Positions 45,350-57,961 of a DNA stretch of 64,000 nucleotides are shown piece after piece (position 1 is the stretch's first letter; each line of letters starts with the position of its first letter). The position numbers were made by a program, and so were the translations under genes. The stretch covers positions 3,100,001 to 3,164,000 of the forward strand of contig JAEILZ010000006.1 in the NCBI GenBank assembly GCA_018873225.1, written 5' to 3'. Under the pieces are notes generated by a model. That model did not search any database. It had not been told where the DNA came from and worked only from the letters and a program-made list of their open reading frames with translations. The stretch is from [Phialemoniopsis] sp. UDSM-2020. Taxonomy: Eukaryota > Ascomycota > Sordariomycetes > Thyridiales > Thyridiaceae.

Positions 45350-46318
45350 CTAATTCTTGATATTGGGCTTTGTGTCGAGATTTTGTGCGGGCAAAGAGTC
45401 AGGGTTCGTCATAGCGTCATCAAAAATGATGTCTTGTGTGATATGCTGTAGTATAAAATGTTAGTTGACTGATGAAGCTGGATGGGATTTCCAGAATCGG
45501 AGTACTGACCGGGCCGGTAAATATCTTGTTCTTGCCGGAATACCAGACGCCAGCGATGGGCAGAAGACAGCCCGCAGAAACGACAGAAACATAGTTCATC
45601 GACTGAGCCGTGGTCTGGCTGGTCGTGGGGAAGCAGAAGATGGTCACGTAGAAGCCGACCCAGGCGACGGTGAACACGTTGCAAACGAGGCCGAAGCGAC
45701 CTAGGTTCATGTACCTTTCCGGAAGGACATTGTCGCGACCTCTCCAGGCGGCGATTCCTTGCGGGATAGCGTATGACAGGTTAATGAAGAGAATGGATGT
45801 GTTGAGAAAGCTGTTGAACGCCTGGGTAGACCCGCAATAAATTGCACCGTAGACGGCGACGAAGGCCGAGCTGGCCACAGTCGCGTTCACGGGCATCTCC
45901 AAGGTCGGGTGGATCTTGGCGAACCAGGGGGATGCAGGCATGCCGTTGTCTCGGGCGAAAGCCCATGTAAGGCGCCCAGCTGCAGCAATGTTGGACAGAG
46001 TGCAGCCTCCGTAGATAACCAGGAACCAAACGGTATAAAACGTTGCCACCTTGCGGTTGCCGAGGGCCTGGTTCATAATCTCCATCAAGGGTTGCGAAGA
46101 GCTCCCAATGGCGTCGTAGTCCTTGACCGAGAACATGAAGGAGATCGTCCAGAGAAGAGCAGTGATCATACCCAAGGCCATCGTCATGTTCATGACCCGT
46201 GGGACGTTCTTATTCGGTCGAGGAATTTCCTAAGCAAGTCAGATATCGCGATCGTAGGTGGTGTACTCCCACCAGTTCTTACCTCAGCCAGATGCGTAAC
46301 TGCGCAAAACCGAACGAC
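45350..46318 (-). pseudogene. APC-superfamily amino acid/choline-type permease, 5' half missing
   Basis: The readable part is exons 46318-46283, 46229-45510 and 45445-45350, fully open, about 283 aa, with conserved splice sites. It starts inside the mid-protein loop: VTHLAEEIPRPNKNVPRVMN corresponds to the ExP/N-x-x-x-VP loop before TM7 in fungal GABA/choline-type permeases of about 520-550 aa. It then has about six membrane segments (for example MALGMITALLWTISFMFS, VATFYTVWFLVIYGGC, AFVAVYGAIYC) and ends in a short acidic cytosolic tail. TM1 to TM6 and any start codon are absent; upstream sequence at once becomes the amine-oxidase fragment. The lack of stops in the remaining half suggests recent truncation. 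Confidence 0.7.
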
Positions 46319-46326
46319 CTGGATTT

Positions 46327-46563
46327 TTAACATGTCAGAGATGCAACAAGCATTGGAGAACAATGCCACAAATCTGCGTTCGTGAGATCTCTTGCTGCCG
46401 AGAGGCCTGAATAGCCTCCGCCGACAATCAATACGTCGTAGATATGGCCCATGGGAGCGGCGACCTTCCGTGTTGGGCTTATCACGCCGTCACAGGCAAA
46501 GCCGCCCCGTTGCAGGCCATGGGCGGCCGTCCAAGAATAAGCATCCGAGGTTTTGCCTGCCAT
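46327..46563 (-). pseudogene. flavin amine oxidase, N-terminal fragment only
   Basis: From the ATG at 46561-46563 the frame encodes MAGKTSDAYSWTAAHGLQ... and GVISPT, then HIYDVLIVGGGYSGLSAARDL. This is the start of fungal monoamine-oxidase-type enzymes with the FAD-binding GxGxxG-like motif (here GGGYSG). Similarity ends at about residue 60 (46384). The frame runs on 19 more codons of unrelated sequence to a stop at 46327. A full enzyme has about 450-500 residues including the ERxGGR motif and the covalent-flavin or substrate domain, none of which follow. A spliced continuation is unlikely, because there is no donor near the break and the next sequence is the permease body. Confidence 0.65.
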
Positions 46564-46826
46564 TGCTACACAATGTACGCCGAGTCGAAGGGGCCCGTAC
46601 AGACTGCTTTGAAACTGAGTCAAACTATCGCCCAAGCAGAAAGAAGAAAAGAGGCAACAGAGCGAGCAGTAGATATGCTCTTCAAGTATATGCAATGAAA
46701 CTCGTGGCAACAGTCTGAACAGGACCGCCAGCTGGCACTGTAGCCCTCATCACGCCTCCATAGCTGGGGCACCTTTGACCCGCTCAGTCACCCCCAGGCA
46801 CTCCGCGCGCGCTAATAGCGAACCGG

Positions 46827-48701
46827 ATGAGGACGCTGTGGGTGGGTCACCATGGCGCTTTCCATGAGCGGCTTCAAGGAGCGACAATCTCAAGTCACTC
46901 AGGCACTTGCCTCGAACATTGCTTAAGAGTGATTCTGAAGTCTTCCAGGCTTCAATTTTGGATCGGGAACGGAGAAACTGTACAAGTTGTGGAGAGCGAG
47001 TTCCCAATACAGCGATGGCGTTGGATTAAAGTTGACTTGTCCTTCCTTAACAACAAGTTCATCAGCAAAATCGAGCAAGTAGTACGAGTGGCTGAACCAG
47101 TAGCCCCTGCAGAGCACATCACTCGCAATTTGTCGCTGGCTCCAGGCCTAAATCCATTGCTCTTCGCCGCCGGCCTTTTTACTTCACGTGAAGAGGAAGT
47201 AGACAAGCCGGCTTTGTTCTTTAATGGTAGACTCGACTCTCCTTGCTTCACGTCCATTCGACCTGGGCATCAAGCCGAAAGGCAGGTGCTGGCCAAGTAT
47301 GACTTCTACAGAGCCATGGGCACTGATACTATCATCGATACCTCCGGATTTAATCGACATGGTGTTCTTTTCAACGCACCGACGCGCGCCGTAAAGGGCT
47401 ATGACTGGGATGGAACGGAGATCGACTGGACGAAAGCCTCCTACGGCTATGGTGCTATCCACTTCCACGAGGACGACCTGGATGATGCGGACTGGGACAC
47501 AAACTTCACCGTCACCATCCCCAAGCTGGCCAGATCGGGAGCTTATGCCGTCGAGGTCAAGACCAAGGATGGAACGCGTGACATGATCACCTTCTTCGTG
47601 CGACCAGGAGAAGCAAAAAGTCCCACCGCCAAGGTGGCTTTGGTCCTTTCGACATTTACCTACGAAGCGTACGCCAATGAACATTTGTACGACCAGAAAC
47701 GTCCGTCAGCCATGATCTTCCCGCCGGGAGAGCTGATCATTCCTCCCGACAACTATGACTACAACAAAATGGTCAAACGCACGGATCTTGGTCTCTCCAC
47801 ATACGATACTCACAAAGATGGATCACCTACAGCTTTCACGACTTCTAAGCGACCCGTACTCAATATCAGGCCTGGGTACATCAACTGGATGGTGAATTGT
47901 CCGAGGGAGTTCAGTGCCGATCTTTTCTTGGTTAGCTTTCTTGAGAATCACCTCAAAGTTGAGTACGAGGTCTTGACCGACCACTGCCTTCGTGAAAAGG
48001 GGCTCTCGGCGATCTCGCAGTACTCGGTGCTACTCACGGGTAGCCATCCTGAGTACCCTTCAATTGAGTCACACAATGCTTACAGAGACTACTTGAGAGC
48101 TGGTGGTAATCTGCTTTATCTGGGCGGCAATGGCTTCTACTGGCGATCGGAGACTGATATGGCTAGACCGCATCGCCTAGAGGTACGCAAAGGCGACGCA
48201 GGTACACGCACCATTACTCTCCCTCCCGGGGAAACACACCACACGTACTCCGGCACCCAAGGTGGACTATGGCTCAGCCGAGGTCGTGCTCCTAATTATC
48301 TGGTTGGTCTAGGCACATGCTCCTTCGGCATAGGCCTCGGACAGCCCTATAGGCCAAACGAGGAAGTGGCCAAAGACCCCGAGTATGCATGGATCTTTCA
48401 GGGCCTCGAGCCGGGTGCCCTCATCGGCACCCACGGCTTCGGCGGAGGGGCTAGCGGCGACGAGACTGACCGCATGGACTTCAAGCTGGGCACACCGACC
48501 AATGCTGTTCGCCTTGCAACCAGTCTTCCTCATTCAGATCAGTTTTCGCTGTTCGTGGAAGAGCAAAATGGTCAGCCGATGCACAATATGCTGGGATCAA
48601 ACTGTGACTTGATTAGAAGCGACATGATCTACTTCGACACATCCGGAGGTGGAGGCGTCTTTTCCGACGGTAGCATCAGTTGGTGCTGCAGTCTTGCATG
48701 A
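46827..48701 (+). CDS. N,N-dimethylformamidase large-subunit-like protein, probably N-terminally truncated
   Basis: This is a single open frame of 624 codons. It matches the layout of the beta (large) subunit of bacterial DMFase and its fungal relatives. Residues 1 to about 100 resemble a LamG-like module (LQFWIGNGETVQVV...RWRWIKVDLSF). A linker with PALFFNGRLDSP and FNRHGVLFNAPTRAVKGYDWDG follows. The C-terminal Rossmann-like domain has LVLSTFTYEAYANEH, YSVLLTGSHPEYPS, GGNLLYLGGNGFYWR and GFGGGASGDE. These are typical of a mononuclear-iron amidase family acting on small amides. Bacterial and fungal homologues are about 740-770 aa, so about 120 N-terminal residues seem missing, or lie in an upstream exon I could not find. 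The ATG chosen is the first in frame. Confidence 0.78.
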   Translation: MRTLWVGHHGAFHERLQGATISSHSGTCLEHCLRVILKSSRLQFWIGNGETVQVVESEFPIQRWRWIKVDLSFLNNKFISKIEQVVRVAEPVAPAEHITRNLSLAPGLNPLLFAAGLFTSREEEVDKPALFFNGRLDSPCFTSIRPGHQAERQVLAKYDFYRAMGTDTIIDTSGFNRHGVLFNAPTRAVKGYDWDGTEIDWTKASYGYGAIHFHEDDLDDADWDTNFTVTIPKLARSGAYAVEVKTKDGTRDMITFFVRPGEAKSPTAKVALVLSTFTYEAYANEHLYDQKRPSAMIFPPGELIIPPDNYDYNKMVKRTDLGLSTYDTHKDGSPTAFTTSKRPVLNIRPGYINWMVNCPREFSADLFLVSFLENHLKVEYEVLTDHCLREKGLSAISQYSVLLTGSHPEYPSIESHNAYRDYLRAGGNLLYLGGNGFYWRSETDMARPHRLEVRKGDAGTRTITLPPGETHHTYSGTQGGLWLSRGRAPNYLVGLGTCSFGIGLGQPYRPNEEVAKDPEYAWIFQGLEPGALIGTHGFGGGASGDETDRMDFKLGTPTNAVRLATSLPHSDQFSLFVEEQNGQPMHNMLGSNCDLIRSDMIYFDTSGGGGVFSDGSISWCCSLA

Positions 48702-48973
48702 GACAATTTTCAGAACAGTGCTGCGAAGATCACTAGTAACGCAATAAAAGGGTTTCTTCATGGAAATCATCGGCGGGCTTGATATATGTAGCTGCAGGTT
48801 CATAGCACACCACATAAATGCCAATGTGTAGCACTCAAATTCTTGTGTCGTCGTGTTGCACAACAAAGTAGTCTGCTGTTTGTTTTTCATTGGCCTTGAG
48901 TTATCTTTACTTCTCTTTAAGACCTATCTATGAAGCTATGTGCGCACTTGATAGACTTAAAACGGTTATCTCT

Positions 48974-51476
<2,503 letters not shown>

Positions 51477-53777
51477 TCAGTGCCATTGTGGTCCGCGACC
51501 GTTCCCAAGGGCCCAGGGAGGGCCGCGAAGTGCGCTAGAAGCTGAGCTTGGGACATCAGGGGCATCCATATGTGTATCCAGAAAGAGGGACGCCTGCTCC
51601 AGCCCAACATCGCTATATAGGCCTTCCGCGTCGAATGCAAGAAGCATCGGCGATGGAATGGTAGGAGTAGGAATATCAGGCCATGTGTGGTCATGCTGGA
51701 CCTCTCCATTATCAGTGAGGATGAGCTCGTTGTGGTAAGAAAGTGGAAGGAATGGCTGCTGCGTGCTGGATAGAGCCCCTTCTGCGGAGGCTGCGGCCTC
51801 GCCTGAACCTGTTTCTAATGCAGAGGCCAATGTATGCGGTGATGCGGGCCCCGAAGTGGCACGGTGTCGATCATCCTCCGTGGCTCTTCGAGGAAGTTTA
51901 GGGTTTGGAAATCGTGCATCCTCGGCTCGCCGGGCAGCGACAAGAAGATCTTCCATTGTGGTGTCTGTGGTCGAAGCCATATGGTCACTACTGACTGTAT
52001 TAGCTAGATGTGTGAACAGCAGGTTGCTCACTTTAACGTACTTGGAGTTGTTATTGAGAAGATGAGCGTGCTCAGATTCGATGATCAAACCTCGTATTTT
52101 CTGCAACTGTTGACCGTTAGTAGCCGTCGGGTTGTGAAATGCTAGGGAGGAAACCCTTACCCACGGAATAACGTAGGGACTTACGCTGGCCATGTCATCG
52201 AGCAGCTGGAAATTCATGACCAGGGCTTGCTCAACGAAACTCAGACCATCCGCTATAAGACCATGACCTGCTGTCCAACCATTGATTAGTGTTTGGCTGT
52301 TAACCCATACACAATTAGCAATGGCCCAATTAGTGACGATGGACCGCCGTGAGAAGCTCTGCACGGACTGGATCCTCGACCACAACTGACTCAAAGCCTT
52401 GGCGTGTTCCAGAGACTCTCTGCGACACATGATCATAAATTCCTGCGCAGCCGGGTCCTCTAGGACATTCGTTTGATCATTTGTCGGCCAGAATCTGCCG
52501 TACAGTTCGCAGAAACAGGTGTGCAGTCGGCTCTGTACCATGATGTACACGTCGCACTCAGGAGTATTAACCCTGATATATACAGTCCGCTTGGTGTCTT
52601 GCAGTTCGGACGGGAGGTTCTTCGATAGACTTTTCAGTGCTCGATGCAGTATCCAGAAGCGGCTTTCCGGGTTCCATGGCAAGTTATGACTGCCCATCCT
52701 TTGGCTGACTTCGTATAAGTAGGTCGAGATTTGATGTTGAAGATCAACCAGGCAGATCAGGAAAGCAGTGGCCCCGAGTGAGTCTGTGTTGTGTATGGGC
52801 CCGCTCAACAGATTGTCGAGGTAACTTGTCTTACACTCTATCTCAAGCTCAAAAGATCGACTGTTGCAAGGCAGCTGTACTTGAAGTGATTCTCCGGGAC
52901 AAAGTGGAGGGTATGCAGAATGCGAGTCGCCCGCACAAGCCAGCTTGTCCACGCAGTAGATACACCACATCAGCCTGCGCCGACATTCTTGATTGGTGAA
53001 GCGCACCGCATCAGTAGGCATATTGAGCTTAAGCGCGTAAGCGGTTCTGGCCGCTGAAGCTGCGAGAAACCATACTGCAGCCAGTCTCCCGGAAGCCCAC
53101 CGATCATAGATCAGTAGTAGTAGGACTTGCAGTTTGTGAATCGATATGACGTCCAAGCTTCGTGTCATTTCCCGCTCGCAATCATCAACCCAGCTTGGTC
53201 CAGGATTGGAGCTCGCCGAGTTAGACGCCTGGCGTCTGCCGTCGAGGTTCATGTATCTCGATGCGACTCCCGCGACGGCACGAAGTAGGATGGGTGCCAT
53301 TCGCCCTTCGTGCCATGTCTTCATGAACGAACCTCGATGAATAAAGTTGAAAGTTCCAACTGTGTATGTATGCTGAAAGAAAGCATCAATGTGCTGTTGT
53401 AATATGGCTTTCGAAGCATCGACAGACTGAGGAAGAATTCGTGTATCTTGTGTTTGTCCGTCGTTCGGCGAATTCCTTCTTTGCCTTCGAGCTCTCAAAT
53501 CACCCGGATCGCTAGGCTCGATTGACATGGGTGATCCATCTTCCACGGTAATGCTGTCAGTCTGTGCCTGATGTGCCTCATCTCGAGATGAGGTTGGCCT
53601 TTTGCGGGTTTCATATTTACACTCCAACCCATTTTTCTGACAACGTTCACATTGAGGTTTCTCGGCGGAGCAGCGTAGCTTCTGTAACCTGCATTCCACG
53701 CAAGCTTGCCTCACACGTTTCTTGGGAGCAATCTCATTTCTTGACGGTGGTGACAGCAACGAGTCGGCTGATTGCAT
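51477..53777 (-). CDS. Zn(II)2Cys6 transcription factor
   Basis: One continuous frame of 766 codons. The cluster is near the N-terminus: CVECRLQKLRC-SAEKPQ-CERCQKNGLEC (C-x2-C-x6-C-x6-C-x2-C-x6-C), preceded by basic KKRVRQA and followed by YETRKRPTSS. The fungal-specific regulatory domain (Fungal_trans) lies at about 160-560, with the RRLMWCIYCVDKLACAGD motif that marks it. The C-terminus is Pro/Ser-rich. Positions 52107-52184 (minus) form a perfect 78-nt intron candidate (GTAAGT donor, CTAAC branch, CAACAG acceptor) whose length is a multiple of three and contains no stop. Splicing would shorten the protein to 740 aa. The gene is divergent from an MFS sugar/quinate-type transporter. Confidence 0.9.
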   Translation of the reverse strand: MQSADSLLSPPSRNEIAPKKRVRQACVECRLQKLRCSAEKPQCERCQKNGLECKYETRKRPTSSRDEAHQAQTDSITVEDGSPMSIEPSDPGDLRARRQRRNSPNDGQTQDTRILPQSVDASKAILQQHIDAFFQHTYTVGTFNFIHRGSFMKTWHEGRMAPILLRAVAGVASRYMNLDGRRQASNSASSNPGPSWVDDCEREMTRSLDVISIHKLQVLLLLIYDRWASGRLAAVWFLAASAARTAYALKLNMPTDAVRFTNQECRRRLMWCIYCVDKLACAGDSHSAYPPLCPGESLQVQLPCNSRSFELEIECKTSYLDNLLSGPIHNTDSLGATAFLICLVDLQHQISTYLYEVSQRMGSHNLPWNPESRFWILHRALKSLSKNLPSELQDTKRTVYIRVNTPECDVYIMVQSRLHTCFCELYGRFWPTNDQTNVLEDPAAQEFMIMCRRESLEHAKALSQLWSRIQSVQSFSRRSIVTNWAIANCVWVNSQTLINGWTAGHGLIADGLSFVEQALVMNFQLLDDMASVSPYVIPWVRVSSLAFHNPTATNGQQLQKIRGLIIESEHAHLLNNNSKYVKVSNLLFTHLANTVSSDHMASTTDTTMEDLLVAARRAEDARFPNPKLPRRATEDDRHRATSGPASPHTLASALETGSGEAAASAEGALSSTQQPFLPLSYHNELILTDNGEVQHDHTWPDIPTPTIPSPMLLAFDAEGLYSDVGLEQASLFLDTHMDAPDVPSSASSALRGPPWALGNGRGPQWH

Positions 53778-54687
53778 ATGTTAGGATTTCGAAGTGACTG
53801 TTGAGTCGGTGGACAGCCGGAGAACGGGCCTTACATGGGACGTTATCGCTACCAGACAGGCTGCAACTGAAGCCTAATCTAACACAATGACGACAACCTC
53901 CAGCGTTCTCGTCGCATTTGACCTGCCCAGCTCATGAACAGGTTAGATACAAGTCGTCATTAGGGGGAGGCAGGTGAAGGTGGAGACCAAACCTTGCGGA
54001 GTCGGCACTGAGCACATCCATTGCTTGACCGGGATTGTCTTTTAGCTGGCAGTGGAGTAGGAGGCATCTTTATTCGCTTCGAGTTCATCAGATATCATTG
54101 TCGGAAGTCGCGAGACTCTATGTTACTGGCCGCGTCGGATGGTGATGTTGAGGGAAGTCGATCCAGTTTTACTCGCGAGTGGCAAAGCCGAGTAGATCGG
54201 CTCCGGCTGTCGCTAGCGACTCGGCTCTCGGGAACCTGTCGACATGAAAATATGCTTTCGAGAGGGTTCAACCACTACATCGAAAAGAGGTCCAACATCG
54301 AAAGATGCCATTGAGGGGTGGTCTAGACTGCTCAATTCGAGGATAAGCAATTATCCAATGGAGATCAGCTGCCTTTTTTCGCTTCGCTAAGCAGATTCCA
54401 TCCGAACGCGACTCGCCACAGAGCCACGGCTGAAGCATCGCGGAGCGCGGTCAGCGAGTCTGACCAATAGAATCTAGGGGAGGTTGAACCCGACCCGGGG
54501 TCTTGGTTGGGGAAGGGAGGAGAATCTGGGGTCGTTTACCGACTAGATGGTGCCTCTCTACCCAGCCAGAAAGGTATATATTCTGATTCGCCTCTCTTCG
54601 TGACCTTGACTTCGACATCACTCTCAAGCAACCAACTCTAACAAGTCGATTTTGCCAACAGCAAGACACGACAAAGTCTCTGTCACA
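53778..54687. promoter_or_regulatory. divergent regulator-transporter promoter
   Basis: This 910-bp region separates the Zn2Cys6 gene (minus) and the MFS gene (plus). It contains the inverted-repeat cluster at 54186-54220, listed separately. Confidence 0.5.
54186..54220. promoter_or_regulatory. two perfect palindromes, candidate zinc-cluster binding module
   Basis: AGCCGA-GTAGA-TCGGCT at 54186-54202 is a perfect 6-bp inverted repeat with a 5-bp spacer (an everted CCG-N7-CGG pair). Seven bases later GTCGCTAGCGAC (54209-54220) is a perfect 12-bp palindrome. The pair sits midway between the divergent starts. Function is inferred from position and symmetry. Confidence 0.5.
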
Positions 54688-56505
54688 ATGAAGAGCCCAT
54701 TTGCCATTCGTGAAGACCCTAACCGGCCGGTGCCCAAAGAGGCATATGGCTGGCGCGTCTACGCTCTCGCCATGTCGGCTGCATGGGTAAGTCTCCTTTT
54801 ATCACTCGAACACCCTCCTCGCAATGTTCACAGTCTCTGATTCACGTGCGCGCTCCAGGCCTCTGCCATGTTTGGCTACGACTCGGCCTTCATTGGCTCG
54901 ACCATGTCGCTGCCGTCCTTCAAGAAGTCATTCGGCCTCAACGCAGCCAACTCTACTGCTCTCAGCTCCAACATCACCTCGACATTCCAGGCCGGTGCCT
55001 TCTTCGGCGCCATATTCGGCTTCGTGGCTGCCGAGAAGCTTGGTCGACGCTGGAACCTCATCCTCTCCGGCTTTGTCTTTGCTATCGGTGCCGTACTTCA
55101 GACTGTCTCCCATGGCTCTTTGGGCTTGATGTACGGCGGCAGAGCCCTCACTGGAGTTGGAGTCGGCGCATCTTCTATGATCGTTCCTGTGTACATCGCA
55201 GAGTCTGCCCCCCACACCATTCGTGGTCGTCTTATCGGTGTTTTTGAGGTCATGCTGCAAGTTGGTAAGTAACGGCCGCATTCCATCACCTCGATGTGAC
55301 TGTCATTGCTAACACATGACAAACAGCCAGTGTCATTGGCTTTTGGATCAACTACGGCGTCAATGCGAATCTCCCAAGCAACGAATCACAATGGCGAATC
55401 CCTTTCGCAGTTCAGCTAGTCCCGGCAGGACTACTGATCTTGTCAATGTTCTTCATGGTCGAATCCCCGCGCTGGCTGGTCAAGAAAGGCAGGATGGAGG
55501 CCGCACTGAAGAGTCTCTCCTGGGTCCGCAACCTGCCGGAGGATCACGAATACGTCCAGACTGAATTGGCCGAGATGCGAGCCCAGGTCGAACACGAGCT
55601 TGAGGAAACACAAACACAAGGCCGTGGAAAGTTCAAGGCAATTTGGAAGGAGCTTTCTAGCAAGGACCTCCGGTTCCGGATCATCTTTGCCATGGCCATG
55701 AAGTGGATGTCAAACTTGACCGGGTAAGTCCTCCACCCCAGGCCAGATATACCCTGGGCTGCCCTCACTAACGTCTTGACACAGCGTCAACGCCCTAAAC
55801 TACTACTCGCCAGTCATCTTCAAGTCCATTGGTTTCACCGGTACCAGCACAGGCCTTCTAGCTACTGGTGTCTACGGTGTCATCAAAGCTCTGGTAACCT
55901 TGGTCTTTGTCTTCTGGGCGGTCGATTCATGGGGCCGGCGTCCTGCCCTGATCTCCGGTTCCCTGGTGTCCTTTGCCGCCTTCATCTACCTCGGCACCTA
56001 CTCGAAGCTCTCGGGTTCCTTCGACGGTGGTGCCGAACGTGATGCCGGGGCATATGTGGCGATCATCATGGTGTACATCTATGCCGCGAGTTACTCCATG
56101 TCGTGGAATGCCATGCCATGGATCTTTGCCGCTGAGGTGTTCCCCACAAGAATCCGCGGCCTTGCCATGCTCTGCTCAGTGCTGAATCAGTGGCTAGCCC
56201 AGTTCATCATCGTCTACATCACCCCGTACATGATAAGCGGCATCAAATACGGCGTGTTCTACTTCTTCGGCGGTAGCATCCTGGCCGCGGTCATCATTGT
56301 ATATTGCTTCATGCCTGAGACGAAGGGATTCACGCTCGAGGATATGCACCTCATTTTCGCCAATGGCGAGTGGTTCGCACCCAGGATGCGCAAGGTGGGC
56401 GAGCGGCTACGTGCCGAACGTGATGGGATGGCCGGGCTGGAGGCCGGTGAGCTCGAAAAGAACCCGAATGGGGCTAAGGCGGTGCATCAGGAGGTCTCTG
56501 CTTGA
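54688..56505 (+). CDS. MFS sugar transporter family, quinate-permease-like
   Basis: Exons 54688-54786, 54859-55264, 55327-55723 and 55785-56505 give 540 aa with 12 predicted membrane segments. Sugar-porter marks are FGYDSAFIGS (after TM1), EKLGRRWNLI (D/E-x-x-G-R-R), GRALTGVGVGASSMIVPVYIAESAP (R-x-G-x-G-x-G and P-E-S-P-type motif), FFMVESPRWLVKKGR, DSWGRRPALI, and PETKGFTLEDM at the end of TM12. The FGYDSAFIG opening and the NYGVNANLPSNESQWRIPF loop resemble fungal quinate and related carboxylic/aromatic acid permeases more than hexose carriers. It localises to the plasma membrane. It is divergent from a Zn2Cys6 gene, an arrangement seen in qut/qa-type catabolic clusters. Exact substrate is unknown. 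Confidence 0.9.
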
Positions 56506-56772
56506 GACAACAAGCCTGAGCGCCGGGACCGAGCGACTGACACACGTTCATGTAATGCATCGGGTATCAGGAACGAAGTACTTGAATACTGGCTGGAAAA
56601 TGTAAAGTTGAGTAGTCTTCTGCGTTGATGGGTTGATCATGACAATATATCGTTGCCTGTCACATGCCCCTCATGAGGGGTACTCGGTAGTGTTTCGCCC
56701 GATTCTTCTCTTTAATCATGATGCACCCATTGTGTTCCCAATATTCAACTAACCCGGGCTCAGTTCGCCACT

Positions 56773-57880
56773 ATGGAGTACACGCGTGTTGACTCCGAGA
56801 AGATATTGCTTGGCTCTTTGGACGAGCAGTCCCGCGAGATAATTGACCGCTCAATCAGAAACGTTCTTTCTAGCCCTATCGCGGAAACGACCTTCGGTCA
56901 GATCATCGATGGCTTGATTCTTGCTGATGTTTCCCGCGACGTGTACAACCGCTCGATCTGCCCCTTACATCCGCTTCTGGAGAAACACAAAGAGCTTTGC
57001 CTAGGCGTGCGGGCCAAGGCACAAAATCTACGAGGCAATTTCAAGTCAGATCTTTTGGAGATCGACGTAAGAGTAGGTTTGGCTTAACACACTTGAATTA
57101 TTCACCATACTAACGAAGACAACCAGATCATGCATGCCTTCAAAGCTGCCTCACCAGGTTCCAGAGCTTTTCAGACAAGACTGATTGAAATCGCCGCGGT
57201 TGCAATCCATCAAATAGCGGTCTTTCTCTTCAAGACGCAAGAGGGTTTACATTCAAACGATGAACTGGGTGCCTGGGGGCCTTCAAAAGATGAGCAGTGG
57301 ATGTATCCTTCAGGTTATCCTCCGACTCTTTTCTGGCACAGGTGGTACCGCTATATCGACCAATACCCGGAAGGCCTAGCTGATGTAGTGGGTTACTGGG
57401 CTGAATCCCGAATCTTTGGTGGCGTTGTGCTCTTTGATCGACGAGTGCCAGGGTCGATTCCCGATGCAGATGTATGAACCCTTCCCCTCGATTCAACGAC
57501 GCCTATTCAAGAGCTAACATATCATCCAACAGCCTGTTGCAGTCTATCTTCACCCCGACCGTCGTGATGTGATGTACCGCATATTTCGCCTTCTTGGTAC
57601 CCAGAAGCAGGAATTGGTGGACTTTCTACTGTCTGACGAGACGCCACCGGCGACCTGTCCGCTACCGTTCCTCGGCAATGAGAACAACCGGCAACGCGTC
57701 GACCCGGAGGAACCAATCGAGTCAACTGGTATCTATCGAGACAAATGGGAGCGACTTCCTATGTCTGATGAGGATGGGGACGAACGTCTGCGCACAGTGG
57801 TGGACACCTTCAACTATGTCTCGCGCGAGGACTGGGCCGCTGGGAGGATACGGGGTCTGCGTCATTGGGGTGGCGAGTGA
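56773..57880 (+). CDS. hypothetical fungal protein
   Basis: Exons 56773-57066, 57127-57471 and 57533-57880 (introns of 60 and 61 nt) give 328 aa. No named domain was recognised. The N-terminal third is alpha-helical ([15 protein letters not shown]...[15 protein letters not shown]). The middle has aromatic motifs ([46 protein letters not shown]), and the C-terminus is acidic, ending in [20 protein letters not shown]. The overall look, with WGxE and GGV.LFDR motifs, resembles a group of ascomycete proteins of about 300-400 aa often near F-box-like genes. It is convergent with the FAD monooxygenase (82 bp between stops). No signal peptide or membrane segment is present. Confidence 0.75.
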
Positions 57881-57961
57881 CTAAGGTGGAAAAGTGTATT
57901 GGAAATTCAATGCTCGATCTAGTTATGCCATGTCTCTTTTCTCCCAATCTATGTGATGAGA

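Noticed and set aside
46750..47007. Minus-strand frame overlapping the 5' end of the DMFase-like gene
   Set aside because: It has no motif and overlaps a better supported sense frame.
46827..48701. Idea that the DMFase-like gene is a cysteine hydrolase or kinase
   Set aside because: The TGSHPEY and GGNGFYWR motifs and overall layout fit the dimethylformamidase family and no other I know.
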